In this document: in pieces, positions 12,385 through 24,421 of the stretch
Position numbering within the stretch: the stretch's first letter is position 1
How the letters are laid out: each line of letters begins with the position of its first letter
NCBI GenBank assembly: GCA_003260075.1
Contig: QLIY01000029.1
Location: 231,423 to 295,422, forward strand
DNA: 64,000 nucleotides
Direction of reading: 5' to 3'
Origin: Phallusia mammillata
Taxonomy: Eukaryota; Chordata; Ascidiacea; Phlebobranchia; Ascidiidae
Translations under genes and position numbers: made by a program
The notes under the pieces: generated by a model
Database searches by the model: none
What the model was told of the DNA's origin: nothing
Seen by the model: only the letters and a program-made list of their open reading frames with translations

Positions 12385-13269
12385 AAAAAATCCCCCTTTA
12401 GTCCGGATTTTGGGCTTTTATGTTAAGGCCATATTTGGACTTCAAATTCAAGCTTTCTTTCATCTCTAATTAAAATGGCCGTTCTTTGTAAATTTTAATG
12501 ACCCATTTTGGTCTCAGTGTAAGCCGTACAAAGCACCTCTTACAAGAATCGTTGTAAACTTTCACAAAAGCACAGTACGCATCATAATCGGTTTGAAAAT
12601 GTCTCAGTAAAAATCCAATTTTAATTTAAATACTCGACGCACAAAAATACTTTCACGACATCTACACGGCAGACCCCCCCCCCCGTTAAGGTGACCTTGG
12701 ACGGACATGACTTGCGAACGTTGAACACGCAGCATTAACTGTAGAATTTGCTGTCGTGAGTTCGAATCCGACCGCTGGCTAAAATTTGTGTCGAATTGCT
12801 TAAAATGTTTTCTCGACTTCGTTATTATGCCACTGACATGCTTTATAAACAATTTTAATAGCAGGGTTGGACGGGCTTTTTAAGTTTGGTTTAATCCAAA
12901 CAGGCTTGATTCGGGCCTTAATACACACTCACTTATATATTTGTGCCGCAATTTTACGTCTGGTCTCATTCGGGCTTCTAAAAAAATCCCCCTTTAGTCC
13001 GGATTTTGGGCTTTTATGTTAAGGCCATATTTGGACTTCAAATTCAAGCTTTCTTTCATCTCTAATTAAAATGGCCGTTCTTTGTAAATTTTAATGACCC
13101 ATTTTGGTCTCAGTGTAAGCCGTACAAAGCACCTCTTACAAGAATCGTTGTAAACTTTCACAAAAGCACAGTACGCATCATAATCGGTTTGAAAATGTCT
13201 CAGTAAAAATCCAATTGTAATTTAAATACTCGACGCACAAAAATACTTTCACGGCATCTACACGGCAGA
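12385..13269. repeat. Duplicated contig overlap around C tract 12674-12684
   Basis: Copy 1 (12385-12673) starts right after the n at 12384 and ends at the C tract. Copy 2 is 12981-13269. The 296 bases between tract and copy 2 are not repeated upstream of the n, so the n and the tract together mark a poorly joined contig. Confidence 0.85.
12685..12800 (+). repeat. Possible tRNA-derived SINE fragment
   Basis: The stretch ends in a B-box-like GAGTTCGAATCC at about 12757-12768. The A box is not convincing, so this is a weak call. Confidence 0.2.
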
Positions 13270-13271
13270 CT

Positions 13272-13307
13272 TAGTCAGCAGTTAATATAAAATGTTCTCA
13301 AAAAAGC

Positions 13308-13338
<31 letters not shown>

Positions 13339-13376
13339 AGTCAGCGGTTAATATAAAATGTTCTCAAAAAAGCGCG
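13272..13376. repeat. Short duplicated end around C tract 13311-13337
   Basis: A 39-base sequence at 13272-13310 recurs at 13338-13376 with one difference. Between them are 27 Cs. Confidence 0.85.
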
Positions 13377-15174
13377 GCAGAAATAAAAAAAATCTTTTTT
13401 CGTTGACAACAAAAATGAATCACTTTCAGATGGAAAACCCGCTAAGCCACCAAGTATAGTATTCAAAATTTGAGCAGAGGATTATGTCAAACGCGCTTTA
13501 TGTCCAACTCTACGTTTGCAGGAGAAACACACACAAGAAAGTTTCACACCATAATCAGATAAAAAAGCCTTAACATTTTTGTTATGATGCCACAACCGCT
13601 GTTGCCACCCACAAACTAAATCCTTTTATCTTCAAATTTCATGGTTTGCATTCAAAGATGCAAGACGAGTGACATTGTACTTTTTTCGATCTACAATCAC
13701 AAATGTACCCACGGAGGTATTTGTTTACTGGTTTAACTTCTTTTGTTATGTGAGGACTTGAGCCGGTGTTTAATTTGTCTGTAGCACTTCAAAGACAATT
13801 GGAAACTATTGTCAAGTTTGCAAGCTAAATCAAAGCGCCAAAGCGTAAAGAGATTTGCGTTAACGCTGACTGCTTTACACTTTTAATCCTCGAAATACTA
13901 ACATTACTATTTTAAATTTACTAATTAACCACCTAATTATGTATATACTTTGTTAGTTCTTTTTTGTTTCGTAAAAACACTCTGGTTAATTTCGGCCAGC
14001 GTAGTCTACTAGTAAAACACTACTACGTTTATCCTCATAAAATTTACGTTTGGTCTTTTTTAGTTTTTAAGGTTTCCACATAGTTTTCTTGCAACTTTGA
14101 ATACAATTAAGTTTAAGTACGCTAGTTTGTGATGAATGAAAGGTGCATCTCTACTATATTAAACTTTTGATGGTCGTGCAACCAAGGTTGTTCTTTAAAT
14201 CAGGGCTTTCTTAACATGATACTATGTATTATTTTATGTTGGGAGATAAAAAGGCCCTTTTTTCAAATTATTATTAGTTGTGTACCACGTCAGTGTTTGA
14301 AATCTTATTCTTAACATATCAGACTAAACCCTTCAAGTTCGTTCACTTGTGCACTAACATTTTTAATAGGCTGATAGTGGTAATCAGTGTGGTATAGGGA
14401 TTGTCAGAGGGCAACAGGGTTGCTTAGATTGTTTGTTTTTCCGGTGGTAAAGGACGACTTATGCAACCACTTCAACTTGTCAAACAACGAATACGAACGG
14501 ATCCCCGGTCACATAAACTGCCATCAACAGTAGATCAAACCGACAAAAACGAACAAACAGTTTCTCGCTTGTGAATGCTCTAGCACGCCCCCCAGGCAAA
14601 TAAATATCACTCGATCGGATGAGGGATCGATAAACCCACTTTAAAACCTAATAATTTGGTTTGGTTCCGGTAAGATAGGCTAGAAGTATAACTTAAGTGA
14701 GTTGAGAGCTTTCAAATTTTAGGAGTTGGTGTCGTAGCAGTAACTGTGACCTGTAAGATAGTTTGAACACATTTTTTACGTTTCAAATGGCTGTCACGAT
14801 TGTAAATCTTAACACAATACGTTTATTATCTGGTATAAATGATATAGCCGCATTGCCTCATTGATCTTCACATGAGCATTTGCTGAAACGTTTGAAAATA
14901 AAGCAGGTCGCTTTTAACGGCTGTTGAACCGTTTATTTCCCATCAGACAATAAAAAGTTTCATGAATAAATAAACTTCGACATTATTGATGTACGTAAAC
15001 CACTAAATGCAATCACAGCCAGGCCACAAAATCCACCCACAAATCTTGTTCGTATAAAAAGAAGGTTGGCGTATAGTACCGTGATAGTAGGTTCGTTTCC
15101 TCAATGTGTTGTGACTAACGCAAGGCGTGAAACCCAACCGCAACAACATAATTCGTGTTTGTCTTACAAATATG

Positions 15175-15202
15175 TGACGTCACAAAATATTTCATGACGT
15201 CA
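15175..15202. promoter_or_regulatory. Two CREB/ATF-type sites
   Basis: Perfect TGACGTCA palindromes lie at 15175-15182 and 15195-15202, starts 20 bases apart (about two helical turns). The first sits in a longer palindrome, TGTGACGTCACA. No gene start is recognised nearby, so a distal element is the most that can be claimed. Confidence 0.4.
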
Positions 15203-15569
15203 TTAATTTAATGTAACGTTAATCACTATGCCATGGTCCCTCCCATGTTGAAAACAGATATACCAGACTCAGCGCATATTATTGATGTTTTTTCGTCATA
15301 AACTTAAAAAGTTACAAATTTGCGGCAGTGTTTTTGACGAACAAAAAAATTTAATGGCGCGCAATAGCTTTATTTTTAGTGTTAATAAAATTGTCGATTT
15401 TGAACGGGCAAATACCACTAGCAAATATAATTTCATTATTTGATTGACTGTTTTATGGGATATTTACAGTGCCACAGTTTTGCGCATTACCCGTGTGTTG
15501 AACCGTAATATTCAACCAACCAAAAAGATTTGCCCGCAAATTTTTAAATAATAGCACAATGAAGATGAT

Positions 15570-15775
15570 AATTTGAACTTGACTTTTTACGCTTGTGCTC
15601 GAGTAAGCGATGCGTGGGCTTATGTGATCCAAATAGCCAAACGTCAAGTCCACATTGTAAACTGTCACCCCCCCCCCAATTTGAACTTGACTTTTTACGC
15701 TTGTGCTCGAGTAAGCGATGCGTGGACATATGTGATCCAAATAGCCAAACGTCAAGTCCACATTGTAATCAGTCG
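15570..15775. repeat. Duplicated contig overlap around C tract 15668-15677
   Basis: Copies 15570-15667 and 15678-15775 flank ten Cs with few differences. Confidence 0.9.
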
Positions 15776-15828
15776 CTCAAAATAGCGAAGTTAATGTTCC
15801 GTAGCCTAGTGTGGGTATTACTCCAAAC

Positions 15829-16054
15829 ATATTCGAGCTTATATGAACTATATAAGATATACCAACATTAGGAACTTGTGTGTTTACTAGCTGTTCATCG
15901 CAGCATGATATGTGCGTTCAAGTGACCACAAAAAAATTTTCGGCATCCCCCCCCCCATATTCGAGCTTATATGAACTATATAAGATATACCAACATTAGG
16001 AACTCGTGTGTTTACTGCTGTGTGTTCAAGTCACCACAAATAATTTCTCGGCAT
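15829..16054. repeat. Duplicated contig overlap around C tract 15947-15956
   Basis: Copies 15829-15946 and 15957-16054 flank ten Cs. The second lacks about 20 bases present in the first, as expected of two alleles. Confidence 0.85.
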
Positions 16055-16259
16055 ATTTCGTCTTTTCTGGGTCTCACTCCACACATTTCTAGTTCCTCGT
16101 TTTTGAGTCTTCTTTGTCACATTTTCACGGGTCCACGTTGACCCATGCGTAACCTCGTATACGAGCACGCATCTGTATGGACAGGAATTGCTGGTGGAAT
16201 CACATTATTTACCGACGTTTGATGAGCTGTGTATGATTTCTAAACTTTGATTGAAATGT

Positions 16260-17166
16260 TTGGGGGTTTGGTTTTGTAATGCAACAAAATATGAATTAGC
16301 GACCTTAAGTTATATGCAAATCAATAAACCTATAGTTTACTGTGTGAAAACGGAACTTTAAACCTTAGAACTTACTGGAATAAATTACATTGCGATTTTG
16401 ATCTGGTGTCATTTTATGAAAACTTCAACTAGGAGCAGACTGCATGTTAGGTGTGGTTGCATTTACTTTCCATAGTTGACAAAACAGGACAACAAGCTTT
16501 TATCAAACAGTTTTAACGCTGGCTAAAAAATGAATTATAGATGGGTCGAATCTATTGTGAAATTTTTTTGTTTGGAACCATAAAACATATTCGTATTATT
16601 ATCACAAAATCGACTGTTGTTCTATACTAGCACTGTCTTGTTTGGACTTGATTTTTTGGTTGCTACGTGTCTTTAAGGGCGTTCATGAACACATCAGCTT
16701 GCACGAGGTTGCCCCCCCCCCTTGGGGGTTTGGTTTTGTAATGCAACAAAATATGAATTAGCGACCTTATATAAGTTATATACAAACCAATAAACCTATA
16801 GTTTACTGTGTGAAAACGGAACTTATTTCGTTTAGAACTTACTCGATTAAATTACATTGCGATTTTGATTCGGCGTCCTTCTATGAAAACTGCAAGTATG
16901 CACAAAGTGTTTATTGTGGTTGCATTTACTTTCCAAAGTTGACAAAACAGGGCAAGAAGCATTACTTATATCAAACAGTTAAACGCTGGCTGAGTCTTAA
17001 ATTCTCGATGGGTAGAATCTTTTGTACCATTTTTTGTTAGGAACCATAAAACATATTCGTATTATTATCACAAAATCGACTGTTGTACTATTTGAACTTG
17101 ATTTTTTCGTTGCTACGTGTCTTTAAGGGCGTTCATAAAACATCAGCTTGCACGCACGAGGTTGCA
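16260..17166. repeat. Long duplicated contig overlap around C tract 16712-16721
   Basis: Copies of about 450 bases (16260-16711 and 16722-17166) flank ten Cs, with many substitutions and small indels. This is the longest direct overlap pair in the window. Confidence 0.9.
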
Positions 17167-18855
17167 TCTCATTTTCCTGCTTGTCAACTGCAGTGAAGTG
17201 TAAAAATAAAACGGTCATCAGTATCAAGACAACGTTCGTAAACGCTGATTACCTTGATGTTGGCGTAACATCAAACGCAGAGGTTTTGTTGTAGTGGGGA
17301 ATGCATTGATCACCTGCACAAAAGGTTTTGTTTTCAGATTCTTTGCTTTGTCATCGTTCCGCTGCTGGTGCAAAGTTTGCTTTTTTTGCTTCGGGCGTTT
17401 ATGTGGCCGATTTCTTGCACGTACGCTTCATTTTTTGACATTTTTGCATCCGTGCCAATGCCACTTTTAAACAAAGGCATTCAACCTTGTATGAACTATG
17501 TCCTAGTTTAACGTTTCAATTTATGTTTTAAGATGAACATTCAGCTTCAATATGTTTGCGCCTTCAATAAGCCTTGCGTACTATAATTTATTTTTTAATG
17601 TCGTTTACAAAATACATAGTTGTAGTTGGTATTTAAATTTAAAAAAATGCTTATTCCCGTAATATTCGAATTATAGGAATTATTATTTGTACAATAGATT
17701 TTGGCCGAACATTTCGTCTAAAAATTTAGAAAATAGTTTTTCTAAACTTTAGAATGGATTAATACAGCTCTGTAATATTTTGGCAACACCTTATAATCCA
17801 CCGGTTTGTATATTTTTGAGTTGCATTAGCGTTCATAGTCCAAAGCTCAAACTGCTACAGGTGCCTTTTTGTCCAAGGTTCACATAAGTCAGGCATTTTG
17901 ATTTTAATGGGTTATTTTTAACTTAAGTACTTCGATTTAATTATTTACCAATTCATCAACTAGGACATGAACAGAATTTTTCCATGAACATTTTTCATTT
18001 GGAAAAAGCAAGTAATGGATTTTTTTGATTGATTTTTACGTCGCAATTAGGATCTGATTGATAGACTTAACGTGACATTCGCGAATGCGAGTTCAAACGA
18101 TAGATGTTTGTTTTTGTCTTTGGCGACTAGTAGCAAAGGTTTCAGTATTTGGCAAATCGTTGAAAAAATAAACTTATTTCACCTTTAGGAAACTGATGGA
18201 AAATAAAAGACAAAACCGCAGTGTCGGAAGAGATTAAACACTCGTTTCAAAGGAATGTTACAATGTTTAGGTTGCGATTCGGAAAAAAACGATTAGATCG
18301 GCTTAACTGCAAAATCGGAAATCAAAGACTTGTGCGTACAATAACATGTAAAAGAGTAGTTTTCTTTATTAACATGAAGTCTAATGAAACGGTACAAGTT
18401 TGAAAAGCTACACAATGTAAAGATTTACCAACTAATACTAAACAAATGAATAGTTCCTGCATTACACCAAAAAACACGAGTAAATTGAATGTTACTTCTA
18501 GACTACATTTGATCTATTACCGTTTCTTAACAATGCGCAACTTACAATGAAATCAGTAGAAAGCGATTTCATTTAATTAAAGCTTGTGTAACATAGAGCA
18601 CAAACCAAAAAGCGTGAAACAAAATAAGGATTCACTAAAAACGAAACAAAAATATTAAATGTTGAAACTTTGAAGAATAAGCCAACAACACTGTCAAAAA
18701 CGCTTATAGCATATAAAATGTAATACATGATTATCACAAAAATGTACAATACATACAAAACATGTGTATATGTGGAAATAAAATAAGATATTTTTGTGAG
18801 ATTGTATTACGTTTGTCAGTTTAAAACGTTGAAACTCATTGCGAAATAGGTCAAA

Positions 18856-19293
18856 TTGTGGCAATGGTTTACCACAATCCAAACCTTGCAAGTTGTAAAG
18901 CCAATTGACATGATAAGATCTGTATCTTGCTTCAAGCGGAAAATAGTGGTTGTCCATCGATTGCCCAAACAACTTTGGACACAAAAGCTCAAACTGCAAA
19001 CCGCACAAGTTTCAAAAACAAGCATGAATGCGGAAATCAATGCAAAGCAGCTACAAACTCGATTTGTCTGGTCAGTCCCACAATTTTACACCAATATATC
19101 GTGCGTTTTGCAGGGCTACACGGTTACAAAAGGAAGCATTCCAAGTAATTCATATCACCAAACAGGATATCAAATAGACATTATGTCTGACTTTCAAAAC
19201 GATGCAACTACTTTTTGTTTCCTAAACAAGTGGCTGGACATAAGGTGGCCCTATAGCTGCAATGTGCGTTTGGTTGCAGCACCTCAAACATAA
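18856..19293 (+). other. 145-codon open frame, coding status unclear
   Basis: An uninterrupted frame of 145 codons lies in AT-rich sequence; the opposite strand is also open over much of it (18694-19008). No domain, signal peptide or homology is recognised. By a rough base-composition estimate, chance could produce such a frame about once in several windows of this size. Confidence 0.15.
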
Positions 19294-19672
19294 CAAGTTA
19301 CCGTTGCAGTTTGTTTCCCGGCTTTTTGCGGCTCGATTTTTTAATCGGATTGTGCGGCTGGCTGTTGGCACGTGAATAAGACGCTCTTAACAGCTCCGCG
19401 AAAATCGGATTGACTTGGCTAGAAGGAAACGATATGCTCAATTTGGCTTGGCACTTCATAAAACATAACGCACAGCACGAACGCAATGGGCGAAAAATTG
19501 CAACCGTGGGCTACATACGTATCATGCAAATTTGGCTTGAATATTATTTTGAAGAAAAACGTTTCTGCATCCGCCCTTACCCTAGCTACCTTCTATAATT
19601 TGTCGCCGAGCGCTACTGCTGCGTGTTTACTTTGAACTCGCAACAACCTTTGTTGCATGCCAAGACCAAACG

Positions 19673-20682
19673 CTACGTTTGAAGGTCAAAGAGGGCATAT
19701 ACCGGCCTATGATCGGAAATGTTACCAGTCTCTGTGATCGTCCGATTGCTGAGCAAGGTCAGACCGCGGTAAAATATGTGATCCACGGTAGCATTGCGGT
19801 TGAGAAGGCTTGATACTGGATCCATTGGACGGTGAGGATGCAACGCACTTTCCATGTTTAATTCTCCATGCAGAACATCCAGCTCCGACTCAAATGGATT
19901 CAGGTTGAAGTCTCCAATCGCCAAGACAGGGCTTTTTGGATCCACCTCTTTCAATTTTTTCACTAAAAAGTCAATTTGGATTCGTGACATTGGCCTTGAA
20001 CTTTCCGTCCAGTTTTTGAACACTGCATGAATGTTGAACACATACAGGGTTTGTGAGGCATTGCTGCAAGGAGTGGTCTTGCAGTTCTTCATATCTGATA
20101 CATCGATTGCGGTTTTGGTCATTGAGTAATGTGGGAGCTTAACGGAACCACTACACGGCAGGATAAACTTATCGTGAGATATAACCTTCATTTTGGTGAG
20201 AAGTCCAACGCCAAGACTCGATTGCAATGGTTCGATTCCGTAATAGGCCTTGAGTTTCTCGATTGAGTTCTGCATGTATCCAAGGATGTCTTTGCCGCCC
20301 CAGAAAATCGGCACGGCGTCCGACTCTTGTACAGCAAATATATCTGGCTGAATTGCTTTGGTTACATGCGACAAACATTGAAGGTTGTCGTTGCCGTCCA
20401 TGTCGTGGCCAAACAACACATTCCATGACATCACACTAAAGGAGGTAGGCGAGGAGAAGTTTTGTTCTCCGAACGCAAGGGAAACGGCGTCTACAGAGTG
20501 CCCATGTCTATCCAAGCAATGTCCGGGCCTCCAGTTTGGTCCATTTGGGATTGTGGTCAAAGCAATTAATATCACAAATGAAACTGATGCTAGACTCTTC
20601 TTATGCGCAGTACACTGCTTTACTAGCCTCTGCAACATTGATAATTGTCGAGAAGTCTGCGTTTGTATCGGTATCGGAGTAG

Positions 20683-20728
<46 letters not shown>

Positions 20729-22674
20729 AGCCAGTCCACAGCCATGGCTGCTATCAGCGCTATTGCAATGAAAGTCATTTCGCTGTACAGTATTAAGTTC
20801 ATTCTTCCAAGGAGCATTTTCGACAACGAAGGGTTAACAAAGAGATTAAACGCTACCTGAGACATGACAAACGCGATCGCTGTAAGTATAGCGGTCACTC
20901 CGGGAGCACATTTTATCTTTGAACTGGAAGACTTTGCAAGATCGGAGAGTCTAGAGATCTTAGCCGAAGTCCCGAGGCTGATTGTAAGAGTTTGTGGAAG
21001 AGCAAAGATGTAGATGCACGATCCCAGAAAAGATAGGCAGCTTGATTCGCCGAGCAGTTGAAGAGCGGTTGCAATATATAACGATGCTACCAGCAAAATT
21101 CTGAATCCAACACCTCTCCGCATAGTCTACAAAATATACAATAAACATAAAATATAAAATGTAATTATTCTTAACGCAGTTTTCCCTTAACCTATAGGCT
21201 TAAAATATCAAGCGAAGATTTCTTTGCAAAATACTCGCAGAATCAAAGGCATTACAATACACATAAAGCCAGTTAAACTGTTGTCTAGTCACTACAACAC
21301 AACTATTTAAAGCATATTACAAATGTAATACTTCAATTTTAAGTTACTTTAAATCGTAAGATTATTGCACTTAAAGTGGTGGAGCTTTTTAAAACGAATT
21401 TTATTCTTCATTCCAGCAATCTATACTTGAAGTGACAAGTCAGCACCATTACCACATCACTTAGCCAGCTATACCACATTATAACTATAGCCATTTTACA
21501 ATATATTTATCAGTCAAAGTAAAGTTTTTTTACCCACCTGTGTTGACCTCCACTTCACGTCCCAAGAACTAATCGAGGCGATAATTGTGCTTGTCCCAAA
21601 ACAAATGAGTATGATGATGCCATAGTTGCTCCTATACAAGCCCGACCAAAGACGAAGAAGAGCGGGTGAGGTAAAGAACCAAAGGAACAGGGTAATCAAA
21701 AACCCTTTAGAAATCCCATCCAAAATCGCACAAATCCAAACCAGGCATCGTTGTCGAGATGAAAACTCCCCCATTGTTTGTTGTGTATTAGTGGTTTTGA
21801 TTTGTGGATCGCTGGTGTCACAACGATGAGTTTGTATCAGAGATTTGTCATGACTGTCGATGTCGATCTCCACTTGTTTTAGGACTGAATCGCCCCGGTT
21901 CGTGCTGATATCACTGTCCACGGTGGATCCACTCATGTTGCGTTTCTTGACAAGCTCAGCTTCTGCGGTTAAATCGTAGCAACTTGACGCCAGTTTTGGC
22001 ATCGCCAAAACGAATGTAAAGATTAGAAGCATCAAAGGCATTTCCCAAGTTGTGTAGAAGATATTAACTGAGTCAGCACACCATCGCAAAGACAGAGTTA
22101 AAAAGGCGGCCAGGAGTAATTCTATTCCAGGTTTGTTTCTGCTGAGAACTTGCGTGGAATCACTATTGCTTCTTAATGTTTGGCTAAAGCGTGAAAACTT
22201 GCAAATGTCAACGCAGCAGCATCGGTTAGGCTTGATAATCGACCCACAAGGTGCATTACACAAAACGAATGAGTACACCAGGGGTAGCAATGCGATACCA
22301 ACACCTAGAATGGTTGTTCTTGCTTTTGGCTGCCCATAAAAAGTCGGACTTGCTGCTGCTAGGAGTAAAGCAGGTTCAATAAATGAAAGAAGAGTGCACA
22401 TCAAAAGGCTCGGACTGCACTTCCTTACGCTTTTGCAGAGGTAAAGGAACGAAGTGGTACAGACGAAGCCAATGAATGTAAGAGCGGCGAAGAGGCTAAA
22501 GCCGGTTTTACTGGGATCCGTATAGTGCCACATATTAGCTTCAATAAAAGCTGGTAGAATGTTAAGGATTGACGTGGCTACGCATGTTCTGTACATTGCT
22601 TGGTACAAGTCACCGATGAATCCGGTTTCTTGAATGCGTTCCATTTTGCAATCTTTGTTTCGTGTCAGCTGCAT
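19673..22674 (-). CDS. Multi-pass membrane protein with C-terminal endonuclease/exonuclease/phosphatase domain (CWH43/PGAP2IP-like)
   Basis: Three exons are seen. Exon 1 (21538-22674, 379 codons) encodes about eight hydrophobic segments and a hydrophilic Ser/Asp-rich loop around residues 240-300; a second ATG 10 codons in (MERIQ) could be the start instead. Exon 2 (from 21126 down to the C tract) carries further membrane segments. Exon 3 (19673-20629, acceptor TTGCAG) begins with a hydrophobic segment and then the EEP fold: SWNVLFGHD (metal/phosphate Asn), QESD (catalytic Glu), GDFNLNP (Asp/Asn) and SDHRPV (catalytic His), stop at 19673. N-terminal membrane region plus C-terminal EEP domain is the plan of CWH43/PGAP2IP, which acts in GPI-anchor lipid remodelling; the family assignment is inference from architecture, the EEP domain is certain. 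The exon 2 donor falls in the gap 20685-20728. Confidence 0.7.
20685..20728. other. 44-C tract inside a gene: probable assembly gap
   Basis: No flanking duplication is found. Exon 2 of the CWH43-like gene reads openly into it and the downstream acceptor has no matching donor between, so real sequence is missing here. Read literally, the tract would encode an implausible poly-Gly linker. Confidence 0.8.
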
Positions 22675-22720
22675 TTGTTTAATTTACATAACTTGTCTAA
22701 AGAAACACAAAACAATACCA
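22675..22720 (-). promoter_or_regulatory. Possible trans-splice or 5' UTR acceptor before the CWH43-like start
   Basis: On the minus strand a TTTCTTTAG acceptor lies about 25 bases before the ATG at 22674. This suits either a 5' UTR intron or spliced-leader addition; the sequence alone cannot choose. Confidence 0.35.
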
Positions 22721-22734
22721 TTAGAACCACATTT

Positions 22735-22867
22735 ACCCCAACCAACTCATTTATTGAAATATATTTCTCAAGTCTGGCCAAAAGACTGGTTCTACCCCCC
22801 CCCCCACCCCAACCAACTCATTTATTGAAATATATTTCTCAAGTCTGGCCAAAGGACTGGTTCTACA
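22735..22867. repeat. Duplicated contig overlap around C tract 22795-22805
   Basis: Copies 22735-22794 and 22806-22867 flank eleven Cs. They lie just upstream of the CWH43-like start codon. Confidence 0.9.
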
Positions 22868-23769
22868 CTAAACCGCAACTTGATAACATACAGACTTTTT
22901 CTTTGCAATCGAATTAACGGTCTACGCCTTTATTATCTATGCTACTAAAAACATTTTGTCCGACAAAATCGTTTACTGTGGTGACACCTGCTTTTGTACG
23001 CAGCACTTAAAGATGCGCATATCGCATGAAATGTTTTTTTTAATTAGCGAGATTTTTTTCTTACACTATACACGGATCTGTTGATAGGTCTGTAATTCGG
23101 AACAAGAAAACATGTGTGGGCTGTTATTTTCCACATTTTTTCAACATACATTCATCCGGTATTGGCATTGGCTTGTTTCGCGAACTATTAGTTTTGATTG
23201 ATTTTGTTAATTAGCAAAATTCAAAACTGCTAATTAGTCCAAACAGGTGTGAATAACAACAATAGAAACGCCGCCTAAACAGTGTTCAACCCCTTTTTCT
23301 TTTTGTTTACGTTAATTTACTGTATACACGTACCCCTAACTAACAAAACTAAAACACACCTTAACGTAAAAGACATTCGAAGTTATAAACGTATTAAACC
23401 TTTTTGATATACTTTAAAACTTTACTGCAAAATATACAATTAAAATACTCGTGGTTTAAGCGTATGCGATCCCGTGCACCGTATCCGACCCTTTGCACTG
23501 AAAGACATCAATTATCGTTAAAACTTTGAAAATGTAGTGTGGTAAATAAATACAAGCTCCCTACATAATTTGCTTTTAATCAAGCCACTTTTCTAGTTTC
23601 TGCTGCTCTTTAAAACATAACATAAAAAGTACGCACATAAATTGATAAGAAAAAAACACAGTCGTGAACATCTTAATCTCGTGTTTGTTCAGTGTTCTTC
23701 CTCGAAATTCAAAGACAATACATTTGCGATTACATTTAAATCACATCCAAACCTGTATGTATTAATTGC

Positions 23770-24421
23770 CGGCGAGTACCGGTGCGTTTTCGCTAACTGA
23801 CGAAATTCTGCTATCCGAACCGCTTTTATGAGTACCAGACAGTTTTGTCAACCGCCGTGGGCAAATCGTCTCAATCCCGCTTGTCGTTGCGCCAAATTAT
23901 CAAACGGGCCGATCATCTGAAAAGCGCGCCCGTAATGACGCGACGAGTGACCCGCTACTTCACTGTGACGTCATTGGGCTGCCGACCCTCCCAGTGGTGC
24001 AAGCGTAAAACAACAAAGCATTAATAGTGACGGAACAATGAGAGATTGTCACCTTAAGTCCAGTGGTGGGATTCAAATTTTTTCTCAGCTGGTTCTATCA
24101 CAAAAGTCGTATTTTTCCGCCACCTCTGTTACAAAAAGTCCATGGACACCAACCAGTAATGCTCATCGGTTCGCTGATCTCATAAAATTTCGTGAGACGG
24201 TTCTATAGAACCGGTGCGAACCGACTAAATCACCACTGCGTAAGTCGCTATGCTGTGTGATAATACCCTCACTCATCGGCCCCGAGAGAAACACAAGCAA
24301 AACACATTTATAATATATGAGGCATCTTGCGGGTAAAAGATTCGCACCTTTATCATTGCAGCGCCTTTCCTCATACATTATCCCTTGAGTAAGCAGAATT
24401 ACGGTGCAATAAATGACGTCA
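23770..24421 (-). promoter_or_regulatory. GC-richer island with CRE sites, candidate promoter or enhancer
   Basis: From about 23770 to 24000 the sequence is markedly richer in G, C and CpG than its surroundings. Perfect TGACGTCA sites lie at 23966-23973 and 24414-24421. The island is 1.1-1.7 kb upstream of the minus-strand CWH43-like gene, so it may serve that gene. A MITE (24061-24238) has inserted between the two CREs. Confidence 0.4.
24061..24238. mobile_element. hAT-type MITE, copy 1
   Basis: This 178-bp element begins CAGTGGTGGGATTCAAA and ends in the matching inverted CACCACTG. It is flanked by an 8-base duplication matching at 7 of 8 positions (cttaagtc / cgtaagtc). No coding capacity. 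It is related to the elements at 62665-62844 and 62989-63132. Confidence 0.85.

Larger units (their letters stand above)
13377..19672. other. Gene-free stretch with assembly duplications
   Basis: No exon could be supported. The region holds three contig-overlap duplications (15570-15775, 15829-16054, 16260-17166), a CRE pair near 15175 and, at 14862-14925, a repeat tail containing GCTGAAACGTTTGAAAATAAA-like sequence that recurs at 53.7 and 56.8 kb. Confidence 0.5.

Noticed and set aside
20385-20860. Open frames with poly-Pro or poly-Gly over the 44-C tract
   Set aside because: Same artifact, and they lie antisense to, or across the gap of, the CWH43-like gene.
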